Origin: Gymnopus androsaceus JB14
Taxonomy: Eukaryota > Basidiomycota > Agaricomycetes > Agaricales > Omphalotaceae
Assembly (NCBI GenBank): GCA_009733575.1
Contig: ML769453.1
Location: forward strand, 124,001 to 188,000
Length of the DNA stretch: 64,000 nt
Direction: 5' to 3'
The notes beneath the pieces are model-generated. The model saw only the letters and a list, made by a program, of their open reading frames with translations. It was not told the origin of the DNA and made no database searches. Within the stretch, counting starts at the first letter, position 1, and each line of letters starts with the position of its first letter. Shown here piece after piece: positions 12,049 through 22,805 of this stretch. A program made the position numbers and the translations under genes.

Positions 12049-12771
12049 TCATCTCGACGTTGAGTAGCGTTTGCTTTTGAGCAAGGTATTGTCACTCGAA
12101 GCTTCAATATTTTCTTGAGCATTCACTACATTCGTGCATGCAGTTTGATTCGGCTGTTCATGAACGCAGCGCAATGCGTATACTCGATATGTGCCTCGTA
12201 ACTGCTCAAGGTTCGTCAGCTTATTGACCCCATTGCTCAAGGTCTATAGTAACACACTCACAAATGTTTATTGTCCAGGTTTTGTCAGTGGGAATCCATC
12301 TCTAGCGAAAATCAGTGTGAAATCCACTCTTTCTTTCAAATCCGAGGCTCGAAAAGAAAGCAGATCCCGACGCTGCAATCATGATGGTGGAAGTGTATTA
12401 TTCCCGATTTTGTCTGCCATATCTCACTCTGATTCTGAATTTCTGCCTGTCGCTCCTCATGACGAGCTTGAGCTTGTCGTTCTCCTTGGAATCCCGTTTA
12501 CGCTTCTGCTTGGTGTTTTCCGACCCTGAAGTGTACCACACGCAGAGTGACCCCTGAGCCTGAGCTATTCCAGTGGATTCTTTCATTAAAGAAACAGCAC
12601 GCATGGGTGGCAGAATCAACGCACTCACTTTTCGACGGCGCGACGAAACCGCTCTTTCGCCTCAGGATAACAGGGCATTTTAAGTTTAAATGTGTCGAGA
12701 CAGGTGTCATGGGAGATCCTATCGCCTCTACTCTGCCATTCTCGACGTTCAAGAGGATTAAAGTACGACAT
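12049..12771 (-). pseudogene. copy A of a small duplicated gene family, apparently rearranged
   Basis: From the ATG at 12771 the frame reads MSYFNPLERREWQSRGD and later YPEAKERFRRAVEK up to a GTGAGT donor at about 12627, nearly the same as copies B and C. After the donor the sequence no longer matches the intron shared by B and C (the conserved tgacttcgaatcattgg is missing), so the copy looks like a chimera. Further along, an exon reading YRVYALRC resembles the 3' part of copy C. I do not recognise a function. It may still be transcribed, but no intact full-length reading can be assembled. Confidence 0.45.
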
Positions 12772-13069
12772 GGCCGAACAGGAGAGTGATCCGCCCATTT
12801 TGATTTTGATTATGACTATGTCTCAGGCGGGCCGCGCTTCAGCGGGATCCGGCGACCGGCAAACATGCTTCATGAAGCCACTCTCTCCCAGAGCTCTGGC
12901 AAATCATTCCTGATGCTGAGTAGCGTAAAGACGGTGCCAAAGACAATGATACCAAAACAGATCCTGAGTGAGAACATAGCGGCGCTGAAGAAGAGATTCT
13001 GCAGGCTTAACGGTACCGGGCCGCCGGCAAAATCGGCTATTCAAGCGCGAGACTTCGCCGATGCGAAGT

Positions 13070-13705
13070 ATGCCTTTCTTCTTTTGTTCCACCAAGCCTT
13101 CCACCAAGTCCAAGTCTAACTTTGACCCTCTTGAAAGTCGAGAATGGCAGAGAAAAGATGATAGGATTACCCATGGCGTTTGTCTAGACATATTCAAAAG
13201 TAACATGCCCAGTTATCCTGAGGCGAAAGAACGATTTCGTCGTGCCGTAGAAGAGTGAGTGCGCAAAATGACTTTGCATCATTGGTACTGAACCTCCACA
13301 GTGCTCAGATTTCTGTTGAACAAACGGATTTAATCTACAACTCCCACAAATATCCAAGTTCTATCAAAAACCGTAAATTCCAGGAGAGCTACCGTGAATA
13401 TGAATTGTGTCTGCGACGTTTGAATGAAGAAATGATGGTAATTTCCGCTGCTCATCGTGTTTTTCCACTACTTAATGAATGGACAGACCTTTGCTAGATC
13501 GTGTGACGATTATGAGGACGAGCATCCGGAGCTGCGTCGACGTCGCCTTAAGCGACAAGGGGCACACATACCAGATCCGGCCCCAAGGCGCTGTAAGGTT
13601 GACATTACGGTAGGGGAGAGTTCAGTCGATATCAAAGTGAAAGGGGATGCAGATGTCAGGGTCAAGCAGAAACGCACGGTACCACCACCTCCATACAATC
13701 CTTAA
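13070..13705 (+). CDS. copy B: small lineage-specific protein with PPPPY tail
   Basis: This is the best-preserved member of the family. The ATG at 13070 (or 13061 in frame) opens MPFFFCSTKPSTKSK, then a block shared with copies A and C (REWQRKDDRITHG, YPEAKERFRRAVE). Two well-formed introns follow: about 13255-13302 (GTGAGT...CCACAG) and about 13439-13488 (GTAATT...GGACAG, with a CTTAAT branch-like site). The spliced product is about 165 residues with a charged helical middle (ESYREYELCLRRLNEEMM), an Arg-rich patch and the C-terminus TVPPPPYNP, which contains a PPxY-type WW-domain ligand. Function is unknown. Clean introns and frame argue that it is a real gene. Confidence 0.5.
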
Positions 13706-14117
13706 TTTGGTCATATACGAGCAAGTTGTACTATGAGCTTTATTTCATTCCGCCACCCATATGTGTGTTATTTCTTTGCAGACGTTACATTGTCCAAACC
13801 ATAGGAGAAGGGACCTGAACAGCATAGGAGCCTCTTTGCCTTGGATGTAGATACTCATCTTTTAGTTCGGCCTCTTGTGTGTTCAACTACTGTACATTCC
13901 TCATAAGACTACTACACGTACAGCCATAGATGGATGAAATTGTTCTTGATAAAGCTGTTCTTCGGTTTTGGCTTGCGTCGAAAAATCAAGCATGGTACCG
14001 ACCTCTTCCTCCCCAATATCTGAACCATTCTGCAAAGCCGGGGTTTCGCCCCCACCACCACCAGGAGCGGAAGAGCTTGCTATGCCTACGTCTGCAGGGT
14101 TCTGGTATAGTGTTACA
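13706..14117. other. intergenic region between copies B and C, no gene seen
   Basis: About 410 bp in which no frame with motifs or introns is seen on either strand. It joins the 3' ends of two convergent family copies. Confidence 0.45.
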
Positions 14118-14974
14118 CTAGCATACGAAGGGACTTGGCCCTACTGAAGGTGATTTCTTCTTTGCCTCCATCTCGCGTTTCTTCTTCTCCCTCTGCACCT
14201 TCTTCTGAGCAGCTGCTTTTTCCTGATGTGCGATTTCAGTCATGTGCACCTCAGCCCCCTGCAGTATTTCTTTTGCACTCATTACATTCGTGCATGGAGC
14301 ACAGCGCAATGCGTATACTCGATATGTGCCTCATAGCTGTTCAAGGTTCGTTGGCTTATCGAACCCATTGCTCAAGATCTATAGCAACACACTTACAAAT
14401 GTTTGACTGGACCGTGACCCCTGCCCAATCGCCTTGATATCAAAGACTTGAAGGGCTGATCAGTTCTCTATTGTGTCCAGGTTTTGCCAGTTGGAATCCA
14501 TCTCTAGCAAAAATCAGTGTGAATTCATGAGATCGAGAAGAAAGCAGATCCCGAAGCTGCAATCATGATGGTGGAAATGTAATGTTCCCGACTTTGTCTG
14601 CTATATGAAGATATGAAGACTGGAAGTGGAGTACCAATGATTCGAAGTCATTCAACGCACTCACATCAGCAAAACCTGTATTTTCGCTGCAGAAACCCCA
14701 TTCATTTGGGACATCTCTGGAGCAAGGTACCCTATTCCAGAGATCTCTGGAGACCTCCAGCGAAAATACAGGTTTTGCTGATGCACTTTTCGACGGCGCG
14801 ACGAAACCGCTCTTTCGCCTCAGGATAACCGGGGATATTAAGTCTAAATGTGTCGAGACAGGTGTCATGGGAGATCCTATCGCCTCTACTCTGCCATTCT
14901 CGACGTTCAAGAGGATTAAAGTTATGGATACTATAGGGGCTCGAAGGAACAAGCGCCTCTTTTTCTGGAGTCAT
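14118..14974 (-). pseudogene. copy C of the small gene family, split by a foldback element
   Basis: The ATG at 14974 opens MTPEKEALVPSSPYS, then the family block (FNPLERREWQ, YPEAKERFRRAVEK). Exactly at the first splice donor a 120 bp palindromic element (14664-14783) is inserted; beyond it the family intron resumes (gtgagtgcgttgaatgac). A 3' exon reading CTNVMSAKEILQ and then a long K/R/E-rich stretch ends at 14118. If the element were retained in the message it would add ISKTCIFAGG and then a stop. Whether splicing still works is unclear, because the element leaves a GTGAGT on its far side. Confidence 0.45.
14664..14783. mobile_element. 120 bp foldback / MITE-like insertion with 26 bp perfect inverted ends
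   Basis: The left end (14664-14689) and right end (14758-14783) are exact reverse complements, beginning CATCAGCAAAACCTGTATTT. The interior has further small palindromes (for example CCAGAGATCTCTGG). The element is flanked by a CA duplication. Copy A of the host gene shows the uninterrupted site (CGCACTCACTTTTCG), so this is a real insertion. It has no coding capacity; a non-autonomous DNA transposon is the likely class, family unknown. Confidence 0.75.
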
Positions 14975-15497
14975 GGGCGCTCAACGTCTGCTCTTAAAGT
15001 TACCCAAACAATGACATGAAAACTTGGGTGTGCAGAACTAAAGTGGATTGGGCCTAAAGCACTCCCTTTAGGAGGCTACAGTGCCAGTTGTCACTCAGGA
15101 ATCCCACTAACAGCTCCCTTGACCAATTTATCCAGGTATACCATCCTTCAAATAAAAAAAACCAGCCGGAAGTCTGCTAATCTATGAGTTAACCGTTCGA
15201 CAATTTCCCAAGATGGCGAACCTGCATTTACGGAATGTGCAGTCTATCATGTTTGTACTGTGATCTTGATCTGGAGTCTCGAATCTGTGAAAACATCAAG
15301 AGCATTTTAGCTGTATGAACTGGCCGAATGACTTATGAAGCATTTGGGGCGACAGGAGGTCAAGCTGCGTTAATGACAATAATTAACTCCATTTCCACTG
15401 CACAGGATGTATTCCCCATCTCTGTGTGTTATGCTCATCGCTTCATTGACATATAAGTACAGGGACATATAGGGAGACGAGATGAGTTTGAGATGAG

Positions 15498-15525
15498 TTA
15501 TACGTTTGATTACTTAAACGTATAA
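15498..15525. terminator. perfect 10 bp inverted repeat with 8 bp loop
   Basis: The arms TTATACGTTT and AAACGTATAA flank GATTACTT. It lies about 140 bp past the tyrosinase stop, so it may sit in the 3' untranslated region. Its role is unknown; calling it a terminator is only a guess from position. Confidence 0.3.
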
Positions 15526-15591
15526 TGGCATGGAGTAGGTCAGAGAAGATATAACATGGACATTGTGGCAAAGCCAGACATTAATATTATT

Positions 15592-15618
15592 ACAAAAACA
15601 AAAACAAAAACAAAAACA
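15592..15618. repeat. (CAAAAA)n short tandem repeat
   Basis: Four to five consecutive CAAAAA units read directly on the plus strand (poly-pyrimidine on the coding strand of the tyrosinase gene). Confidence 0.85.
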
Positions 15619-15666
15619 TAATTTTTTACACAAGATATTCTCCGCTTCTCTCCAGTGATCTTATCC

Positions 15667-17925
15667 TCATGCAGACTCAGAACTGGTGTCCTGGCGAGAT
15701 CCACCAGGGCGGCCATGTGTGATACCATGATGGTGTTGAGTCTCTCCAGGTACCGGGAAAGGGGCACCAGGAGGAAGCGTCAGACGCGTAGAAGTAACTG
15801 TAACTTGCAAGGAGGGTACGGCAGACAGATCGACCACTTCAGTAGATACCTATGGAACGGGACAAGTGTGAGCGTTGAGCATAATATACTGCCAGCCGTG
15901 AATCATCACCTTCTGCACACGCCAATGAAGGTTGCTCGTGAGATATGGCTCAACAACCGCCGGGTCAAACGTGTTTAAGTTTGAGATTTTTGCTATTCCG
16001 TCATTTAGATGCACGAATCCTTCCAGAACAACGTCTTGTTGTCTTCGACAATTTGCGCATCGTTCGGCAGAGCTATAGAAAAGCGAGTCAGTACATGGAC
16101 TCCACACCGAAGGATATCACACTAACGTATTCACAAACCCGTGGAATGCTCCAACGAAACTTTCTGCAGTGCTCCATTCCCTAGGATCATTAGGGATGTT
16201 CCCCAGAAAGAATAAGACCTTGAAGCTTCCCCCGACTTCGTGTTTCTTAATCTGAACACGCGCCGTCCATTCCCAAAGTTCCTTTGAGTCCTGACTATTC
16301 CCGGGGCCAACTGAGGCCAGCATAACCTGGGGAGCCCCATCATTACTTTGCGCTTGGATGTCTTTATCCGAGGAGACTTTGGCAGTGCCGCTGGTAGTCG
16401 GTGCAGTAGTCGGTGTGGTTGTGATTTTGGAGATAGACTCTGAGCTTAAAGACTGTCCAGCTGTAGCAGCGAAACTCGAGAAAATGCTCGAAGTTCCGCC
16501 ATACAGTTGATTGACTTGCTTTGCGATAGCAGCTTTGACAGCAGCTGTGTCACCCATGTTAAGATTGTTGAATTCCGGATAAGTATACCCTTGTGTAGAG
16601 GTCACATTAGCGGAGGTCCAATACTGCGTCTGGGTCTTCCAGAAAGGTGCAAGATCTTGAATTTATTGTTAGAATGAATTTGAAGCATGTATCGACAAGT
16701 GGACCTACTGGTGTTTTTACCAACCTCAGTGTCGGCGGGAATAGTCCATGTCCCATCGCCCGAAGGTCCGTTGGTGATCCACACACCAGGGTTCAATGCA
16801 GACCACAACGAAAGCAAACGGTCGACTTGGGCATGATGCATAAAGAAAATGGGATCAAACGCTAGGAGAGAAAGAGACCATTCCATATATACCCCACACC
16901 GTCATAAAAATAAGCACATACCCGCGACTGATGGGTCAGACATGTGTCCATTTCCTCCGACATCAACATGAACACTATCGTGGATTCCTTCAAGGCTATT
17001 ACTGGCACTCCCTCCGTCGCCCACGGTATGATTACTGAATGCTGGCCACGTATGAACACGCGTCAGAAGATTGTAGGTCTTAGTCCGTAGCTGTGCGTTT
17101 TCCAGCGTTCTATAAGAAATAAGGTCACTCGAATTTGATAGCGTCATCGTCAAATGCGATATAAACATACCTTGTCAGTTGAGAAATGTCTTCCGATGCA
17201 CTAGCGTCATCACTTGTGGGATAACGAAGAGTGGTTGGCCAAGACGCGTACGGATCCGGGAAAGATGGATCTATGGGGTGGAAAGTATAACGTCGGAGGG
17301 GGTTTGCCACAGATACTTTCTGTCCACTTGGATTAACAATAGTGACTTCATCCAGAGAAATTACTTCAGGGGGAGGAACTGGTTTCAAAGCCCAATCCCA
17401 GTATGGCTGGCGCAAATTGAGCGCAGCTTGCTGGTAACGAGCTTTGTCAACTGTATATGTCGCTGCAATATTTACTGCAGCTGCTTGAATAGCTTGCTAT
17501 GAACGAGAGGAGTTTTTAGTTCTGGTGAGTACTGGAGACAGGAGATTAAATTCACCTCGACAAGGAGGACGTAAGGACGATGGAAGGTCGGGAACAATAC
17601 ACTTCCATGAGTACAATAGCCTTCCCAAGCATCGGGGTCTACTGGCTTGCTTCCTGCGCCATCCCAGGGAACGTATGGAAGTCCATGAATACCTCCGATT
17701 TGAAAGAAAGAGTCGATTTCACTCTGACTTTTGCCAGAGATGAGTTCTGACCAAGTGTCAGGAAGTAAATTAAAATGCGAGAACAAGGCCCTACTCACGC
17801 AAAGCCTGGATATAAAGAGAGAATTGGTCCTCTTGCTTTACAAAAACATTGATTTCAAGGCGATTGGGTGCTCCTGCGCCAGAGGTTGAGCCTCCAGTCG
17901 CGCCAGTAACAAGATAATGAGACAT
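15667..17925 (-). CDS. tyrosinase (polyphenol oxidase, mushroom type)
   Basis: This type-3 copper enzyme oxidises monophenols and diphenols to quinones, feeding melanin and browning reactions. The ATG at 17925 opens [12 protein letters not shown]. CuA ligands are visible in [15 protein letters not shown] and FPTFHRPY; the Cys two residues before the second His is the thioether Cys typical of fungal tyrosinases. CuB ligands are in [12 protein letters not shown] and [14 protein letters not shown]. The core also shows [12 protein letters not shown] and [15 protein letters not shown]-terminal domain ([19 protein letters not shown]) resembles the lid domain removed on activation. The last exon ends in a His-rich tail ([12 protein letters not shown]) at the stop at 15667. 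About nine short introns give about 600 residues. No signal peptide is seen, fitting a cytosolic latent enzyme. Confidence 0.9.
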
Positions 17926-18942
17926 TTGTTGGTGTGCAGTATAGAACTTGAGCAGTGATAATCTATCAATGAATCGACGGGTTTTTATGGGTTTGTGGAA
18001 AGCTGTCCACGCTAATACATCGACCGCCAAGTCAAATCTTCCGGCACAGGCTCCATAAAAGAGGATATAATTCGCGAAACCTAGGCCTAGTAGTGGCGGA
18101 GAGCATTGAGTTAATATCCGACGAGGGCGGCTTCGCATTGTAGGTTGAGGCGTTACTGGCGATTGAGTCCCGACGATAGAGTCCCATATTCGCCAAGTCA
18201 GATCCGTAATACCCCAAAGGCAGGCTCCATACCTTGACACTAAGGAGTCGTCGAGACAGTCTCCATAATCGCCCAAAGGTATCTCTTGACACTAAGCAGT
18301 CAAAAAAGTTTGAGTGGCATGGGTGTTAACGAATAGTACCAGTCAGTTGGAGAGACTTCACCGAAGCCAAGCCATCAGAAGAATCCGAATAATACGGTGA
18401 AGTAGCTCAGAAAGTAGCCTAAGCAAAGCTCTCAGCCTCAGCGAAAATACCGATACAGTTGATGAGCGCACTAATTCAATGCGCCGTTTGTCCTTTAGCT
18501 GCGGCGCTGGAAATCGGGTTATGTACCGAGTTACTGTATGGGTGGATTCAGCTGGACGAAGCTCCATCCGATGGACGTTTTGACATGCTAAGCGCAGCCT
18601 TCAGCGATCCATTAATAAGTAGTAAGGCGCGGTAATAATGTCGAGATTCTGCCCATTCATCTATTCAAGATGACAATAATCAATGTTAGTAACATGACTA
18701 GGAAAGTGCACGCCAAGTAAAGAGCTCACCTCGAAAACACCTCCCCATTGGGTCTATTACTGAGGGGCAACTGCGCGGAGTGTAGAATTATATATACAAG
18801 TCGAATATTTGGTATAACGATACAATGTAGGTACTGTAGAGATTCGTTGTCCAAATGCAATCATGTGACAAGAAAGGTAGACAAAATGATCTGGTTTGAC
18901 CGGTTAGCAAATAGCAGGCAGACAAATCAAGTGCGAGCATAC
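17926..18942. other. tyrosinase upstream region, no gene seen
   Basis: About 1 kb without a supportable gene. It contains the tyrosinase promoter and two copies of the short phrase cttgacactaag (about 18234 and 18285). Open frames here extend upstream of the tyrosinase start without family similarity. Confidence 0.45.
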
Positions 18943-20240
18943 TCAAGAAGCAGGCGGCTGTTTTGTAGCTTCAGTCACAGCCGCAATGACTTTGTGAGTC
19001 AGCGAGAGTTTGGACCAGAGCGTAGTGAAGAGCTCCGAGTCATGCTTCTTCAGGTCTTCCGTTAAGGTAGAGCGCGAATCTTCGATCTGGGGCCTGATAG
19101 CATTTTGGACCAGTGTTTTGATTTGATCTTCCATGTCCAAGACAATGGTTTCAGGGTCAAATGGTGAAGAGGGAGGTGAAACGGGCTTTTCACGGTAAGC
19201 AGAGAGAGCGGCAGAAAGCGCTTCGATTTCGTTCTTGTCTTTCGTATGATTCTTTTCGTGCTCCTCTACGCGGGCTAGAAGCTGGAGGTTGCAAGTCAAA
19301 AGATGCACATATACCTGAAGAAAGACACTCACATCTCGGATGTCGGCATCCTCTTTGTCTTTCTCCTCTATTAGTGCCTTCTGTTCACCTTCTATCCTAG
19401 CATTGGCGACACGAGCCTCGTCAACCCATGTAGAGAGCTCGGAGAGCTGGGTCTCGATATTCTTAGTCTGGTCATGAATTTGGTTCACTCGAGTGCTCAG
19501 CGTATTTCCCGAGACCCTTCCGCTACTTCACCTTGCGCGCAATCATAGAAGTAGGCTTGCAACATCTCCCGCACCTCTCCCTCCTGAGCAGATTGGCTGT
19601 TTTCGACATTCGAAACACGTTCCGAGACTTCTTTCAGCGTGTCATGCAGTTCCTTTATCTCCTTTTTCATCTGCTGCTGCTGGAGAAGGACACGTATCAT
19701 AACCGAAAGAGAGACGCCTTCGTTTGAGGGAAGTAGAAGGTGGCTCCATGTCAACATCAGCTACATCTTGTGTGACGGGGTCCACAGAGGGCGGGGGCGG
19801 TTTCTTTTCTACTTCCTTTCTCAGGGCCTCAGCTTCGTTAAGCTTCTGGCTGAGTTCGGTGGAAAGTTTCTGAAGTTCGTGAGACCTGGCTTCATCCCTC
19901 TCCACGAGGGCCAAGAATGGGGATAGCGACGAGCTTCCATGGTCTAAACGTCGTTGAAATGCAACATCAACTTGAGCCTGAGCTTCTGATAACTGATCTT
20001 TGAGACGCTGAAAGCGAGCCACTCGAGAGGGACCGAGAGGGAACATGGTTTGACTTTGCAATTTCCCAGCCTCATCCACACGAGCCTGCAGCTTCTTCCA
20101 ACGCGCCAGAGCAGACTGATAATCCGCTTCCACTCTAATGAATGCGTTGAGCACTGAAATGTCTGCGGTTGCAGGGCCACTCACAGTGTTTGCTTCTCAA
20201 TCCTTTCAGATTCCATCTGTTCCTTTGAATCGGGCTCCAT
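18943..20240 (-). CDS. coiled-coil protein of unknown function
   Basis: From the ATG at 20240 (MEPDSKEQMESERIEKQ) a 50 bp intron (GTGAGT...ATTAG, about 20136-20185) joins VEADYQSALARWKKLQ in frame. The product is almost entirely heptad-like and charged: SRVARFQRLKDQLSEAQAQ, LSTELSQKLNEAEALRKE, KEIKELHDTLKEVSERVS, IETQLSELSTWVDEARV, with a short Pro run (KKPPPP) and a basic KRRR patch in the middle. A second intron (about 19483-19551) gives EVRE-ITRVNQIHDQ. One junction near 19690-19740 could not be resolved cleanly. It ends KQPPAS at 18943. Scaffold or spindle/kinetochore roles are possible but not shown. Confidence 0.6.
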
Positions 20241-20533
20241 TAGCTTTGACAGAAGTGGTAGATGATTTGAGTGAGAATGGAGCAGCTAGATGATCCTTGC
20301 GAAACTTGGGCTCCCTCAGAATCTGGTAGCAGAAAATCAGATAAAAATGGCAAATATGATATAAGAGGCTGCTCACTTATTGACCACCGTTTGCTTCATC
20401 GTTAAATAAAGATCATTGTGGTGCGAAGAATAGTGGAAATATTTTCGAGCTCAGCTTCATAAATGATTGGGTAAGCGGACGCGAATCGAAAAGGAACGCG
20501 TCTTTTTTCTCTTACCACCATCTTCATCCAATA

Positions 20534-22580
20534 ATGTTCCAACGGGATCCCAGAGCTGGTGCTTTTTTGGGCGGAGACAGGGTTTCAGGGCAGGATATCA
20601 GAGATCAAAATGGTATGCTTGTCACTTTGGTCTTCTCACCTCTTGTATTAATTCTGCTCAATGTTCAGTTCATCGCTGCTGTTTCCATCGCAAATACTCT
20701 CAAGAGCTCTCTAGGGCCTATGGGTCTTGACAAAATGCTGGTGGATAATATTGGGGTGCGTTCAAGTATCCTTTCAACTTGAGATTCGATTATCTCACCT
20801 GTTAGCACAGGAAGTTACGATTTCAAACGATGGGGCCACGATTCTATCACTTCTCTCCGTTGAGAACCCTGCAGGACGTGTATTCGTCGATCTTGCGCAA
20901 AAGCAGGACAAAGAAGTCGGAGATGGTACAACATCTGTCGTAATCATTGCCGCTGAGCTTCTTCGTCGCGGAAATGAGCTTGTCAAAGCAAAAATCCATC
21001 CGACCACGATCATCACTGGATATCGTTTAGCATGCAGAGAAGCGGTCAAGTTTATGCAGGATCAGTTGAGCATCAAGGTGGATTCGTTAGGGAGGGATGC
21101 TTTAATCAACACAGCCAAGACGACCATGTCTAGCAAGATTATTGGAAAGTAAGTCAAACAGCTCATATCGTTCTGGTTCATTCGACCAATTTTTTATGTA
21201 GTGATGACGATATCTTTGCACCCATGGCGGTCGATGCTATGCTTTCAGTAAAAACCATCAACTTGAGAGGAGATATCAAGTACCCCGTAAAAGCCGTAAA
21301 CGTCCTCAAGGCCCATGGTAAAAGTGCACGGGAGTCTCTATTTGTTCAAGGATATGCTTTGAACTGTACGGTCGCTAGTCAAGGTATAACAGTATTACCC
21401 ACCGACCTTCTCTTCGTATTCTTACCGTTCTATTCTAGCGATGAAAAAACGAATCACCAACGCCAAAATCGCGTGTCTGGACATCAACCTCCAAAAGGCC
21501 CGTATGCAACTTGGAGTTCAGATTTTGGTTGAAGATCCCAATCAGCTGGAAGAAATTCGAAAGCGGTATGCACTTGAATTTTTTCGTGATCTCCGATGAT
21601 TCTTATTATATGTCAGTGAATCCGAAATCACTCTTGAGCGCATTCGAAAGATTCTGGGAGCGGGCGCTAACGTTGTGCTGACCACAAAGGGTATCGATGA
21701 CCTGTGCCTGAAGGAGTTTGTCGAAGCTGGAGCCATGGCCGTTCGCAGATGTCGAAAGGAAGATCTACGAAGGATCGCAAAGGCTACAGGCGGTCAACTG
21801 ATTTCTACTCTTGCCAACTTGGAGGGAGAGGAGAGTTTCGAAGCTAGTTATCTCGGGACGGCGGAAGAAGTTGTTCAAGAGCGAATTTCGGACGACGAGC
21901 TCATCTTGATCAAGGGCACGAAAGTCGTCAACTCCTCATCAATCGTCCTCCGAGGTGCAAATGACTACATGCTCGATGAAATGGAGAGAGCGTTACACGA
22001 TACCCTTTCCGTTATCAAGCGGACTTTGGAGAGTGGTTCCGTGGTTCCTGGTGGTGGTGCTGTAGAATCCGCACTGAGCATCTACCTGGAAAACTTTGCA
22101 ACCACCTTGGTATGTTATTACATTTCAACAAGGTATGGACAAAGACTCAAAAACTCAACACATTATTTAGGGCTCGCGAGAGCAACTAGCGATTGCTGAG
22201 TTTGCTAGCGCGCTGTTGTCGATCCCAAAGACGTTGGCAGTGAATGCTGCTAAAGACTCTACTGAGCTTGTTGCCAAACTGCGCTCATATCACCATGCTG
22301 CCCAAAATGCGCCAGTTGGCGACCCGAAGAAGGCACTATTGCGTTACGGTCTTGATCTCATGAATGGTGACGTTCGAGACAATGTTACCGCTGGTGTGCT
22401 AGAACCCACAATGAGCAAAGTCAAAAGTTTGAAATCAGCCTACGAAGCCGCAGTGTCCCTTCTCAGGATAGACGACGCTATACAGTGCATTCCGGGTATG
22501 TCTGCTCGATATCCTTGGACTAGATTTCAGCTAACATTCTCTTAGAACCTAAAGGCGACCCGGATCCCCATGGCCATTAG
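20534..22580 (+). CDS. TCP1: T-complex protein 1 subunit alpha (CCT1)
   Basis: CCT1 is one of eight subunits of the cytosolic chaperonin TRiC/CCT, which folds actin, tubulin and WD-repeat proteins. The group-II chaperonin signatures are all present: SSLGPMGLDKMLVD, ISNDGATIL, DKEVGDGTTSVVI (ATP-binding Asp), MSSKIIG, LTTKGIDDLCLKEFVEAG, GSVVPGGGAVESALS and LRIDDAIQ. The alpha-specific phrase SREQLAIAEFASALL follows the intron at about 22109-22171. Seven introns are visible; the first exon begins MFQRDPRAGAFLGGDRV at 20534. The last exon reads EPKGDPDPHGH with the stop at 22578. Length about 555 residues, full size. It is divergent from the coiled-coil gene (293 bp). Confidence 0.95.
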
Positions 22581-22805
22581 TTTCGGTAGCGTAGAGTTTG
22601 TGCAATGTACAACTACTGTAAAGCATATACTTAGACATTGACACGCACATGAGTATTGAGAGCACGAGACCTAATCGGTCGTGCAGTTGTATCGCGGTCA
22701 ACGCCACTTGGTGTTCCCTCCGGTTATCTACTTTTCCGTTCCCGCACGCTTGTGATGATATAAACCTGTCTCTCTTCTTTACCTTCTCGACGAAACTCAG
22801 CCACC

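Larger units (their letters stand above)
14975..15666. other. intergenic region downstream of the tyrosinase gene
   Basis: No gene is recognised. It contains a perfect hairpin (15498-15525) and a (CAAAAA)n run (15592-15618), both close to the tyrosinase 3' end. Confidence 0.5.

Noticed and set aside
20155..20185. A 31 bp intron (GTGAGT to TTTCAG) in the coiled-coil gene
   Set aside because: It is too short and leaves the wrong frame; the next AG (a 50 bp intron ending ATTAG) restores the frame.
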